From NCBI GenBank assembly GCA_002633005.1, contig NMRA01000124.1, forward strand, positions 106,749 to 170,748: 64,000 bases of DNA. The letters are read 5' to 3'. Shown in pieces: positions 1-23,100 of the stretch. The notes beneath the pieces were generated by a model, which saw nothing but the letters and a program-made list of their open reading frames with translations, did no database searches and had not been told where the DNA came from. A program made the translations under genes and the position numbers. Within the stretch, counting starts at the first letter, position 1, and every line of letters begins with the position of its first letter. This DNA comes from Phoronis australis (taxonomy: Eukaryota; Phoronida; Phoronidae).

Positions 1-1311
1 GCGATTTCCTCATTCGGAGGTAAGAAATCCCCCCTCGAGTCACTTGTTTCTCGGTTTTCAGTAGCCATTCACGTAACCGTCTGGAAGTCATGAAGATCTA
101 TAAGCTATTGAATACTCTATAATGGCGAGGTGGGGAAGATGATGAAGCAGCCATTTTCTTGTTATTATGTAAATGGATCAAACTGTTCACCTGCTTGGAG
201 CATTTTTGTGAGATATGAATCCAACTCCTTATGTAACCCATTTACACTCTGGTGGACTGGTGTATCACTAGTGCCATCTAGTGAGTTCGGAGCTTCTCAT
301 TGCTGGCTGCCAGTCATAGTCTTCGAAATTGATTTGTTTGTGACAGTCTCGATCTTTTTTAGTTTGATTTTTATTGTCCTGGTTACTGTTCCTCAGTTAC
401 AAACTGAACAGTCAGGCCCTTTTTGTTTTCCTTGATTTTTTGTAAATAATTGTTATATGAATTCAGAAAACACTAACTTGCAAGTGTTCTGCATGTTGAG
501 AACCAGTTTGGTGCCCGTTAGTCTGTGGAGGAAACTGGTACTCAAGATGCAGGACCCCTGTAGTGACTATTGCCCGAAGTCATATCGACCATTTCTGTGA
601 ATTGATATGAGGTGTGTGGTATGGTGTGATATGAATTGTTGATAAGAATTCATATAAGCGATTGATATATATTTTTTCATGATTATTATGGTGATTTCTT
701 ATCATGGAGTTAATGATAAATGATCAAAAGATGTTCTCCATGAATTATGCTATGAATGATGGATCATTTATCTTTAGCCTGATGCAAATTTTTATCACCA
801 AAATGGAGGTGTAAACACTCCTCTTAAGTATTCAAAATGTCACATACTGATGATTTGAAACAGACAAGCAAAAGCGGATATATCTAGTAATCCAAAAACA
901 TCTAACCTGTCTTTCATATATCTGGGGTGCGTTCCGTAGACTTGAGGAACTCTGTTAAGAGCGAGCATTTCCCGAGTGTACTTGGGAGCTTACTACCATA
1001 TCCTAGAAAATGACAGCCACTGATGTGATTGGTCAGTGAGGTTGGAATTTTGAATTACGGTGTGGAATTCAATATTTCGATTCCATAATCTTAACATTTT
1101 TCATCACAAGTGCTTTGCAAGTCTCTTAAGTCTGTGAAACATGTAAAATCTTGCTTTTTTGGAGCGACGACTGATATTTATAGTGACATTGATATAAAAT
1201 AGTCATCCTCATGGCGACACATCAAGTAACAATATGTGTGGCATTGTGGGTAATAAATACTGTAAAGAGTTGGAATTCAGGCTTCTGGTTGACACTGGTT
1301 ATGAATTCCAG
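1..1311. other. Intron upstream of the first visible FER exon
   Basis: I see no exon with convincing splice sites that continues the F-BAR domain here. The stretch is AT-rich and contains ATGAATTCATA-like short repeats around 600-760. It is treated as an intron of the kinase gene. Confidence 0.5.
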
Positions 1312-11422
<10,111 letters not shown>

Positions 11423-13100
11423 GAATGTGAACACCAGTAGAGTGTTCATGTGGGAATACAGTTGACAATTATAGCTGAAGTGAACAATGCCTAACTGTTC
11501 ATTTTGCATGCAGCCAGCTGCAATCAACAGTTGACTGATCACGTGAGAATACATCAGTCAGTTGTTGGTGGCAACAACAAAATCTAATTATTCAGACATT
11601 TAGCATGAAGTCAACACTGAACCATAATAAACTGTTATTGTGGAAATACAATAAAATTCTAAAGAGTGTGAACAATATATGATTGTTAATCTAACATGCA
11701 ACAAACTACAAATTTGTATTACCACCATGACCAATGATGAGTTGTTTCAAAGCACAACACGTTATTGACAATTGATAGTTGATTTGCCGGTACTACAAAA
11801 TGATAGCCTAGGAACAGATTATTCATAAATATTATGTATTACCATATTTGACTGTTTGAGCACACATGCCTCTGATAAGTGTACACTTAAAGGGCTGCCT
11901 AGAATTGCAACACGAAGCCTTTCTCAGATAGCTTACTCTTATGTGCCTATGAAATGCGTTACTCATCATTTATATTTGTATGTCGCATCTCTTTGTCAAT
12001 GCCATCAATAATCTTGTTGTGAACAAAGAATTGGAAAATGTGATGTGAGATTTAGAATGATGTGGGACTTCCTCAATTAAAAGTTTTCTGAGTGTTTTAT
12101 GTGACATCAAAAGATGGCACTGTAAAGTTGGTTTCAATGGCTGGCAGTTGTACCAGACAGTGTTGAGTGCAAAGCAATGTCAATGTGTTGTAAGATTACT
12201 TGTGCTTGGTTATAAGAGCATGCTTGGGAGAATTGCCTTTCAATTTATCAGACTATACAACTTTTTCTTTCAATAGATTTTAACATTTTGTACCAATCCA
12301 TAATCATTGTCTATATGTATAATAGTCCATTTTATTTTTAACTTGTCAGAGCATTTAAGCCTGTTTGTTATATACTGTGTTTCAATACAGAGGGATGACA
12401 ACTTCAGGAAGCTTTGATTTTCTCTTTTGTGGTTAACTTTGTTGAAAGCACACAACTGTGTGCTACTTTTCCACAATTGAAATGCATGATGTTGTACCTA
12501 TGGATATTTGTGATCAGCCTGTACTTGATATCAATGATAAGGGGATATTTGATATCTGTTACTTGATGCTTTTGAGTTACATTTTGTGTGAAGCTTATTT
12601 TTCGAACATTGTTTTTGTTTATAAGAAAAGTTGGCTGAAGTGAGCAGTGTGTAATTATGCAATTGATCTGTTGTCTTTGAGATGTTTTAGTCCTTAGCCT
12701 TTATTTATTAACTTTCAACTGGAGAGCTTATGTTAACTTTCATGAAAGCTGTACTAAATGTTGTAATCAGGTGGTGGTAAAGTAAATACTGAACAAAAGT
12801 GTGTAATTATAAGAATTTAATTGAGAATTAGAATGAGAATGAGTTTCATTAGCTGCCTTGTGTTTATGTTAAGTCTGTGTTGGCTTACATACCTTTTAAA
12901 TGTTAATGAGTTATGTTTACTTGTGTTGGTGATTACTGACTTTGGCCAGGGTAACAAGAAACGGTGCATTTTCAGTTCACAACCTTTGCGTTATTTTAGC
13001 ACGTTGGTCCTTAGTTTTTGAATGTTGTATGTAAAAGGAATTTTGTACTGTCTGCTGATAGAGTATGTTAAATAAATTGGAAGCCTGACCTCTGTGCCAT
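11423..13100 (+). other. FER 3' untranslated region and possible poly(A) signals
   Basis: AT-rich sequence without a recognisable gene follows the stop. AATAAA hexamers occur at 11626-11631 and 11650-11655, close behind the stop, and at 13071-13076, which would give a 3' UTR of about 1.65 kb. Which one is used cannot be decided from sequence. Confidence 0.4.
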
Positions 13101-13892
13101 TAGAAAATAATTTGTATTTTTACTCTAAACGTAACTAGGATAAGATTTGCAAAATGATGCAGTAAAACTAGTATGTGCCGAGTAAGGCCAAAGCTGACTT
13201 TTCTAAATGCCAAGTGAATAAACTGGAACAACTGTGCAGTCATACCATACAAGTTCAGCGAAATTTTGACTTTTGACTTGTCCATAGTGTCATTTGTACT
13301 TTAGCGTTTTTACATAATTAATGATCGAGTCTTCTTTCTGTAAATAGTCTTAGCTTTGCGGAGTGCTGTTTTTCAGAGGCAAAATGTAGTTTTGTAGAAC
13401 CAATGTTATGCAGACTCCAAATACTCAGTGGAAAGAGTGCCATGTAGTTGTTGTCCAATGATAGTGGTCATTTAAAGTTAGTAGTTACTGTAGTGATTTT
13501 GGTAAAGTTTATATTCAGACGCAAGATTTACAGTTGTTTTTTATCACTCGTCGGTGAAAGTTTCGGTGGACATGGCTTAAGGGCAGAACTCAGATATTAC
13601 ATTTATTTTTTGCGCACCTATTTCAAATTTAATAAAATTCATATATCCCAATTCTGCTGACATGACGGACTGCATACAAAGTTGTTTTTTTTTAAATTTT
13701 GCTTTCGGTGTTAAGACCTTGTGAAATCTATTCCTTTGGATAACATCAGATTTCATATGTGACGTAATAATGTAAGGCAGATATTTTGGATTTTTGTGAG
13801 GATTTATTGGTGAAATTTTGAAGAATTGGATATTTTACCATGATCACACAATCTACTGATTGAATATTCTGAACAATCCTTCTTGACTAGAC

Positions 13893-14090
13893 AGTGTGGC
13901 TCTGTGGTTTGAGCTCTGGGCTCCCGTTTGGGATACCTGGGTTCAAATCCTGGCTTTGCAGGGTGACAAAGCATTGCACAAAGGTTTCTCCTACTCCTCT
14001 GAGCTTGGTCTTACTAGTGATTGTATGCAAGGGAGTGATTGGGAACATGGATATAATGCCAAAGCGATTTCTGGGGCTGTGCTCATAAAA
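13893..14090 (+). mobile_element. tRNA-derived SINE
   Basis: The head resembles a tRNA: a box A-like TGGCTCTGTGGTTTGAGC is followed about 30 bp later by box B GGTTCAAATCC, which matches the RNA polymerase III promoter consensus. The head is followed by an unrelated body. The 3' end and target duplication are not clear, so the right boundary is approximate. Confidence 0.65.
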
Positions 14091-14579
14091 GATTCTCTTT
14101 GATTATTCAATGAATTACAATGGTCAGTTATCCAAACTCCATTCTTGGAATAAACAAATATATTTTTCCGACGACATTACTGAACACTACAAGGATTACA
14201 GATGATTTACCATGATCATGAATATTTGTTAGTTGTCTGCCAGATGAGTCGACTTTATACGTGGATGCAATTGTATCTTGCTACAGATTATGTATAAGTT
14301 ATGAAGTGTATAGCTTCACTTTATCAAAGGCCTGAAAACTTAAAAATTGTGTATAACAGTACAATTTGGGGTTAATTTGTGAATTGTGTCTTTACTGCCT
14401 AGAGTTTGTTATATCTACTGTTAGTAATCTATTGTAAGTTGGTAGTAGCATCTACATTATAGATCAAATGATGTATAAAATATATCATTTTAACGCAAAT
14501 TGGTTCGTTTTTGTGTGAAATATTAAAACCATTTCAAATACTTACAAAAGTTACAACTGCATGCTGTTATAAGACCAAG

Positions 14580-14880
14580 CTTGAAGCTACATTTCATCCT
14601 GTTTAAGAGGATAAAAAAGAAAAATCAAATGAGGCCTTTCACTCCCAAGATATCGGACTCCTAGTATTCCTTGCTGTGATAGGATTTCATTTTCATTGCA
14701 AATTTAAAACGCAGGTAACGTATACATGGGCCACTTCTAAACTCTGACGCATTTACTCTAGTCACTGATGGTCTCTGTGGATAAAATTCTATCGGGATAC
14801 AGAATATTACAATTTCATGAGAGCAAAAGGCTAAATTCAATTTTTGTTTTTAGGCAGCTAATCGGCAAAATGAAGCCTTA
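14580..14880 (+). mobile_element. Non-autonomous inverted-repeat element, family M, copy 1
   Basis: The left end (TTGAAGCTACATTTCATCCT) and the right end (AGCTAATCGGCAAAATGAAG) are imperfect inverted repeats about 60 bp long. The interior lacks coding capacity. Related copies with the same ends lie at 26144-26508, 51569-51909 and about 52890-53199. This is a MITE-like family; the transposase superfamily is not identifiable by eye. Confidence 0.7.
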
Positions 14881-15978
14881 ACTATCATTTCTTATAGCTT
14901 GCGAAAAATAGCAGAAACCAACTAGATTACTGACGACAAATGATCACTTTCAAAGATACTCGCGGCCAGCAGTTGTTGATGAAAATATATTTTTCTGCAG
15001 ATCTGTAAATGTTCTCAGTTAGTTTATGACTGCTAAAACTAACACTCTTCTAAATGAATATGTTATATTGTTTCGCCTTCTCAGAAGATAGAATAGAATA
15101 TACATGTACAATACACAAGAGGTGACAAAATAATTATGACATAGTGGAAATTGCACAACAGTTGGCTGTGAAAATTATACAGATCACCAGTGCTGACCTG
15201 CACACGGGATCCTTCATTTGCAAAGTACAATTAATAAAATAAAACCGTCAATTTTAGACTTCAAGATAACAGTGAAACATTAATTGCACACGTAGTTTTA
15301 TACAGACATTGCAGGCGTCATTGCCCATTTGGACTTCAAAGCATAGTTTAATTAGTAACAGTACGGGTCAAAAGTAATCGGGCACGTCATTTTATCCAGA
15401 TGAAATTCTGCTTCTGCTAACTTGCCACTGTCGTCCTAACTTCTCATTTCTAATAAATTGCAGTTATAAGATAACCATTCCCTGTTTTGACTAATGGGTG
15501 ACTACTACGGTAAATTCCGCTCATGAATTTTGGTACATCTTGTCTCATTACTTATGCTACGTACCGGCTGAGAAACGTTTGGTGGGCAACTTCATTTCAT
15601 TCAAAAGTCACACAAAGTACAAGTTCCACATGAAATAACAAAAATCTGAATATGCTATGAAAAATAAAAGCTAAAAACAACTCTCTTCTACTGCAGCAAT
15701 TGTCGGAGTAGCTAATGAAAAGCATTCACGTAAAATTACAGTAAAAGATAAAAAAGACAGATCGAGGAGCATGGCTAGGGGATCTGACAATCAGCAGACA
15801 TAATTCATGATCTTCCATCAGCAATACAAAAGCAGACGATTAGTGAGTCTGGACTTGCTGGAACCCTTCCCACTGTAGATGCAACAGATAAAAAGTTATG
15901 TAGGACTTTATTGACTAGTCTGGCTGTTTAACCAAATATCTACACAACTCTGCAAAAGTATACGTTATCTGTTTAGTA

Positions 15979-16268
15979 TAGAAAGCCTGTAGAATTTGAT
16001 GATTGATTTAACACCAAATTTCTATTAAGTGGGTCATGTGACCATGTCATCTTAGTAAAATTAAGCAAAACAGAATAATACATACCTAGCAAAACAGCGG
16101 TATCAATACCATGACAAAATTTCACTCGACAATTGTTTAAGATAAAATTTCAAAAACGCTGATACAGTTTTCTAAATTATAACTTCATTTTTGTTTTATG
16201 CAACTTTTCATAAGAATCAAACACGAGACCTGTTTTTTATATCATGTCATGCAAAAGTGGTACATTTT
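15979..16268 (+). repeat. Dispersed repeat, copy 2
   Basis: This is the partner of 7904-8180 in the same orientation, starting AGAAAGCCTGTAGAATTTGA and ending TCATGCAAAAGTGGT. The two copies differ by many substitutions and small indels. Confidence 0.65.
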
Positions 16269-16789
16269 AAAAATATTTAAACTCCTAGTTGCATTATATA
16301 GAACAGTGCATAAAGCATAGTATTTGAAAGTTTCATGTGACTCCAATCAGCTATTTCAGAGATACGACGTAATAAAAGTTGTAGAATTTGGAATTTTCTG
16401 AGGGTCCTACACGGCCTTAAAGAAAAATCAAAGCATCCTATGAATGATAATTGCTGATAGCAAGCCAATCTTATCTTAAGAAATATGGGACAACATTCAT
16501 CAGATGATGAACTGTAATTTATAGTGTCATTGAAACTGTTAAGATACTCCGCTAAAAATCTAGATCAAAGCATCATGATTAATTTTTCTATTACAGGAAT
16601 TTTTCAACGATTTTATAAAAAGAAAATTCAGTTACAAAAAATACAAAATCTGCTGACGTGAATAATCCCAAAATATCTTTAGTGATTTTGGACGGAAATC
16701 AACTATATACACATCAAAATAAAATAAATACTCTAACAAAATAAAGTCATAATGAAATATAAAAATAGTTCCAGATTACAAAGCGAAGT

Positions 16790-16795
16790 TTTATT
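16790..16795 (-). terminator. Poly(A) signal of the calpain-like gene
   Basis: AATAAA on the minus strand (TTTATT on plus) lies about 170 bp beyond the calpain stop codon. It is the first canonical hexamer I see there and gives a compact 3' UTR. Confidence 0.5.
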
Positions 16796-16965
16796 CACAT
16801 TTCAAATAAATGTCAGCTTTATAGCTACATTTGATGCAATTTTTATCATTTTTAATGAGTGCTTTTGTATGTTTTTTAAACTTGCTTGTTACAGTATCAA
16901 CATGTCAAATATCAAAATAACCGTCAACCGCCCCCAGCGTATCAAGTGCTAACCCACAATTCTGT

Positions 16966-17157
16966 TCACAAATCCGTAAGATCCAGACTGCTCTGCAGCT
17001 TCACTGTAATAGTTCCCTGGTATTTAACGTTGATATCTTTTTCTTTTTTCGACTTTCCGAGAAGATCACATTCGATTTCCTCGCCTTCCTCCGTTGACAA
17101 TTGATTGATAGTTGCCATTCCCATGAAGTCATCGCGCAGGGTGTTACTGTTGTACAG
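16966..17157 (-). CDS. CAPN5: Calpain-like terminal exon: end of C2 domain
   Basis: The acceptor TTATCCACAG precedes 17157 and the TGA stop is at 16968-16966. It encodes [20 protein letters not shown], a charged loop (KSKKEKD) and a final strand [16 protein letters not shown]. The RDDFMG block corresponds to the KDEFLGQV motif of CAPN5, and both proteins end shortly after a final strand with a Ser-Ser-x-Leu element. Confidence 0.92.
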   Translation of the reverse strand: MYNSNTLRDDFMGMATINQLSTEEGEEIECDLLGKSKKEKDINVKYQGTITVKLQSSLDLTDL

Positions 17158-20100
17158 CTGTGGATAAAAGGTTAAAATAATGTCTTATCACACAATCTTG
17201 AAAAAAATTCTGAAAGTAACAAAAGAGGATTTACTTAGGCTGCAAACCTGACTGCAAGAGAAGACTTCAGAATGTTCCAGTGAATGTTAAAGTCATCATA
17301 TTGAAAAGTTTGTTCGTGGTACAACACTTTAGCTGAGATACACTCTTAAAGCGTATCATACCACAAAGACATAGAATACATTAAGCTTTTATGGTGAATT
17401 TGCAGAATTCTGTAAGAAATCACAGTTTTCCATGAGAAACAAATTGGATACTGGACAACGTCAAACACTGAAAAAGTTTCGACCATTACATTAGGTCAAG
17501 ATTTAGTTTTACTTGTGACGCAGGTTTGTTTGGTTGCCATGACTAGCCAACAGGCGAAACTTAAGTGTCAGAATGTTGTTCAAAGAATGAAGCCGATAAT
17601 ACTGCATTATAATAAAACTTAGGTCACAATGCCATCCTGGAGTTAAATCTAACACGCGCTCACATATTTGAAAAGCTTCCTCACGAATGGACAGCAGTTC
17701 GAAGCCATCATCAGAAATTTGTAACATGTCCAACAGCTTGGAATTATTGAGGTCATGGGAGATAACTGCAAAATTTGAAGATGCACTAGTGCATACAATT
17801 GCTAAGGGTTGCAAAGTACTTTTAAGGGTTATTGGTGACAATTCTCTAGCTGTTCCCATGCAGTTTGAAGTTCGTCACATTCAAGTCTAAGTAACCAATC
17901 ACCCAAATCTCCTAAACTAGAGAAACATAGTCGATCTATATGTAGCCTGTATCCAGACAATGAACATTGGTGACCAGCTGTGTGTTGGTGGCAAATTGAG
18001 GTCATTCAAAGCAAATGTAAAGGGCTACAGTGTGTAATATCATTGAATTGAGTAGAGAACAGCAATTAGGCCCAATAAGCTCACATTAAGTTCTGATACA
18101 AAGCGGCTAGGAACAATAACATCATTTTTTCTGGCATAAGTTCAACAATGCTATTCTATTGTGACCCAAAAATAATATTTAGTAGCCCAATAATTCTGGC
18201 ATGAAGACAATGAAAGTCGACACAATTTGACAATAAAGCTCTGTCAAAATCTGTCCAGTTTATTTTGAGAACTTCGTCAGTTGAATATGATTCTGTGCTC
18301 ATCAAGGTCTTGAAAGACACGCAGATTTGCCGCATGACAATTGACCTTGCCAAAAAGATTAGCCTATATTTGAAATGAAGCCTCAGTGAGGTTGACAAAT
18401 CACGCTTCACTATACCTACACAAAATTTGCAGCACTGACAAAACCGATTCCATGACTCTCAGTAAGATACCTGTACAGGCATTTAGACCTGGCAACAGTA
18501 GGTGTCTAGACTTGTCAAAAAAGATTGAGTGTGGTAGTCCTACAGCATTTCTGGCTCAATAATTTGATTCTCAAAAGTGTGTTTGTATCTAGGTTTAAGT
18601 TGATCTATTTCATCCTGCATTCATTATTTTGCTTCAGGAGGGATACCACTTCCAGATTTATGATTTCAACAACAAATTCAAAATTATACCCGGAAACCCT
18701 TCTTTAGGTCATGCAGTTGTAATTGGGTATCATGAGGTGTGTCAATTTTGCCTCTTTTCTGAGGACATTGTCACAACAAAACATAACAATTGTGATTGTA
18801 AAAACTTTGTGCACTTACTTCAACTACACAATGTAAATTTAGAATACCATTAAAATTGGCTTCCTCAACTCCGTTCCAATGGCCTTCAAAGGGATACAAG
18901 GATGAAGTTATCAGTGTGAAAGTCGGCTTAAAAACGTTCCGCAACCCTACTCCAGTATTACCTCTATGAAGATGGGTGATGATGGGTTCTTCTTGTAAAA
19001 GATGGCTTTCGTCCCCCACTGGGGGTCAACACTGCCTTTCACCACAGGTGTCCTCACAGACTCCTTCTCACAACGCATGATCACAAACGGGTCAGTTGTT
19101 CCTGAATTTGTAAAGAGATACGGACAAAATTACGGAAAACACAAAATACTTCAGCTGAAAATATGACAAATTTCCCCAACGCTCCGTATCTGTCAACTGA
19201 GCCCTTAGGAGAAATAATTCTGTGAGCTTATGGGCAAATTACCGAGTAGTAAATTAATATGACAAATTTAATATTCACTTGGTAAGTATGAAGGGATTTT
19301 CCCACAGAGATTAGAGTTAATTTTGGTTCATCTGAAAGTGACTGAATTTGCCAAAATTTCAGATTTCTGGCAGATAATGATTTTTTGTCAAGACCATACA
19401 ATATTTATACCAATAAGATGCTTATACCATACTTTTACAATCACATGAAATTGAAGAAGACGGAAACTGAGATTTTTCGACTATTACTTGTTCTAGAGAT
19501 CACTTGCAGCCATATTGGATTTTTCAGACTAGCACTTTTCTCACAAGATGACCTGGACACAGCCTTTACAAACACTGAAAATTGGACCTTATGCAAGACG
19601 AGAGCAAATGCAGATGTTTCCGTGTATTTTTATCAAGTCATACCGATGTATACAATATTACCTTTAACTTTCTTTTCTAGTGAGGTACCCTTTACAGCAG
19701 TTACCACGGCAACCAAAGAAGGGGGTTTGCCCAGGCAGGCCAATAGGGGCTGTTTGGGACATTCTGCAGTCAATTCCCTGGAAATGATTTAACGCTACAT
19801 TGAATGCAATTTTGAGAAGTTACAATGCCAGAACATATTACCGACAATCATGCACTCGATACAATATAACACACCTTGTTTCTCAGTGGTTATCAGAAAA
19901 AATAGAATTATTCACATCTTTGATGACACAGCTCTTACACAAAGTTGTGGAATTGCCTGACAGTTTAATAGGATGACTCACATCCCAAAAAGTGGACCAG
20001 TAAAAGGATGCTGCTATTGGTGCAAAGAATGCATGCGTGACACACATCTGGAGTCTGAAAAACTGTTACGATGCAAGTAAAAGGTGCACAGGGGGTCGTT

Positions 20101-23100
20101 CGCGTGCTAACTCATATGTAGTGCCAGTCCACAAGTGATCTACGTCACTTGTGCTGTACTACTAGCAAAGGGCAACCACATCCCGAACATTTCAACGGAA
20201 TACTTTACTCTACATTTCATGATATTAATTTTAGGACACTCACTTTGCATTCAGTTTATCATTGGAGTACATTCTCAGAAGGAAACCTCCGTCACAAGAT
20301 GGCATAAGAGTAGAGGGGATGACAACATAGCGACCTTTTGGCAGGTCAGTGTTGAGAAAGGCACTTCGTCTCTGTCTAAAGGGGGATTTGTCCACGAGGT
20401 TATCCACCCTATGCACACGGTACTGCCGATTTTCCTCAACCTAGAAAAAAATACAAAAGGTAAATAGAAAGTATTTAGAGAAAGAGCAGAGTCAGACTGA
20501 CATTGCTATTACCGCTAATAGTACAGCCTATTCTCTTAACATCAGCTGATGTTCACAAATGCATTTTTTCAAAGTAGTATATTTTATTGGTTTTGCACCA
20601 AATGATCATTGAAACAGTACGATTGATTCCAAAATCTAATCCACCAGTTCCTGTCCAAGTAGCATTCCTGAACATCACCTAAATTTCTCCATTAAGTTTT
20701 TCACTAAAACCGCTCACACACACAAATGGACCAAATACATAGTACTATTTTTTTCTGAAATCATATACTTGGAATCTTGAAAATAATTAATTAATTAATT
20801 TATGATTAAGTAGCATTACTGTTCTTGAGTAAACTTCACAAGACACTGTGTTTCGCTGCAACCTTACGTTAGATTGGAATAGTTTAGAGTTCTATCGAAT
20901 TACTAAAAATTGTCAACTTTAAGGTAGGTGGATACACAAAAAAAATTAATTTTGACTGTTTTTTACATTTTCATATCATCCTAATCTTTAATTCTTGATG
21001 CACAGTATACTGAAGAAAAATAAAATCATTCTGAAAATCCAAAGTTGTTTTTTTAGCTATATTTGACCAAGCCTCAGTATGTCATATGGCTTGAGTGCTC
21101 ACCAGCTCAGTGATTGACAACTGGGGCGGAGCTTATATACAAGGACACTAGCTCTAATCTAACCCTGTCAACAAGCATTGCGTAACCNACAAATTTAAAA
21201 ACCAACCCAAAGCATATAGTTGTGCCGGTTTCTTTATTTTGCACACATCTATACTTTGCCCAGTTTTCTGTTGTGAAAGTGGTATCACGCTGATCATAGA
21301 ATTTCTCTCTAGGTTTGGTTGGCTCATGTTATAAACCAAACTTGTCTGATTGTAGTGAAACAATGTATCTATCTATTGCTTCTGTTATTGTACAAACATG
21401 CAAAATTTGTTTCTGAAGCATCAGAATAGGTTCAGAAATAATATAGTTACAACTTGTGCTAGCTTTAAACCAGAGTTTCCTGCATGCAGTCCAAAGCACA
21501 TGACTCACAAGCAATGACTCGAGCCTGCTACCCAACCATAATTAATATGACGTGAGTGGAATCATTAGATGACAGCCTCGTGTAATCTGTCTGGTGATGT
21601 TTGACGCTCACTTTGAGTTTCAATATTTCTCTTAATGAACATTGATCACAATTTGTATTTTTTGTTACATTGAAGTACCATGGTTCAACATAATCATAAT
21701 TCACACCTGGGGATTTTCTAGAAATGTCTCGTGGTTCGAGTTCCCTCCAGCACGAGCCTTGTCAGAACCTCGTGGTCCACTCGTCCATTTTCCTTTGAAC
21801 ATGGCTTCATTCCAAGTCTTTTTAAGACTGAACAACGACGTATTCATAAAGTAAATGATGTCAAGCCTGTTGAAGTGATTAAGGAAGTCGGCATAGGACA
21901 CCCTGGAAAACAAACACTTAAAATATGATGAGCCAATTAACAATACCATATATAATCAAAAGATTTTTGCAGTCCTATTGCTAAGTTGCAATCATGCAGT
22001 GGACATTTCAGTTTTTTTCTCAAACAGCCCACTAATCATGACCAGTTCCCACTAATCAATACCACATTCCAGAAAACAAACAGTTCATTAACTGAAAATC
22101 AAAACCGCTGCCCAAGACCCACTGAAACGATCCTGGTATTTTTTTTAGGCAAATTTTCACCAGGAAAATTTTTTGCATGGGGACGCAATTTGTTGGGATT
22201 TTGAGTTCCACCAAATTTCACAGGATTATGTACTGAAAATTTCTTTATGAGGTGACAGAAGTAACATTGTTTACTTGATTAAATCTCATACCCCGCATGC
22301 TCTCACAAATGGCAGTATTACAGTTTGTACTTTGACACTTTATTCAATTAACCAAGTGATGTTATCAGTCTCACAGATGTTTTCCAAGGCCCGTCAATAG
22401 GGGGCCACAGAACTTGCCGTGATTCTCAATTGCATTGGAACACAAGATTAGCAGAAATAATTTCTATAAAAGATCCTACAAAATTTCTGTGGTTCTGACA
22501 TACCTGACAATAACTACTGTGTTTCAATAACACCCATTCACATGTTCCATATGGTAATTAAGACAGATTCCAACCACTAGCAAGCTTCAAATTACAGGGG
22601 TTTATGATTCCGTAGAGACTGAAGCAGATCATGTCTCATAATAATTTGCAGCAACAGAGGCAAAAACTAATGGGCACGGTGAAGACTAAGCAAAATTTGT
22701 GAATTTGGGGATGGAATTGTAAAATTTGCTTTTTTTTTTCTGGAACTGAACAATACGAGTATCCTTTGTGTTATCGAACATACATCAAGAGGTAATAATT
22801 GGAAGCCAAACACGCAAATCCAATTTAAAAAGTGAAAATTCTGATTATAACCAAGCAGTTACATTTGCTGGATAACTCAATGTGTGCCTAACAAACAATC
22901 ATTGAATACTTCTAGGTTTAAAGCCGACAGGGGTAAAACTTCATCGCTTGAAAACAATCTGACTGAGAATCTAGCGAAAATGTGGTCACCCCATAATGTA
23001 TGCAGTGCCAAGTATTCTCCCGAGACAACTCCGCTAATATGCAATAACCCAGGTGGGGTCAACCTCAGCTAGCACATGCACTTCAGTCATGCAGCCTGAT

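Larger units (their letters stand above)
13101..16789. other. Intergenic region between convergent FER and calpain genes
   Basis: No coding exon is recognisable. The region holds a tRNA-derived SINE (near 13893), an inverted-terminus element (14580-14880) and copy 2 of a dispersed repeat (15979-16268). The rest is AT-rich single-copy-looking sequence. Confidence 0.6.

Noticed and set aside
20135-20467. Plus-strand open frame of 110 codons
   Set aside because: It is antisense to the calpain domain III exon 20440-20244, whose minus-strand reading matches the family closely.
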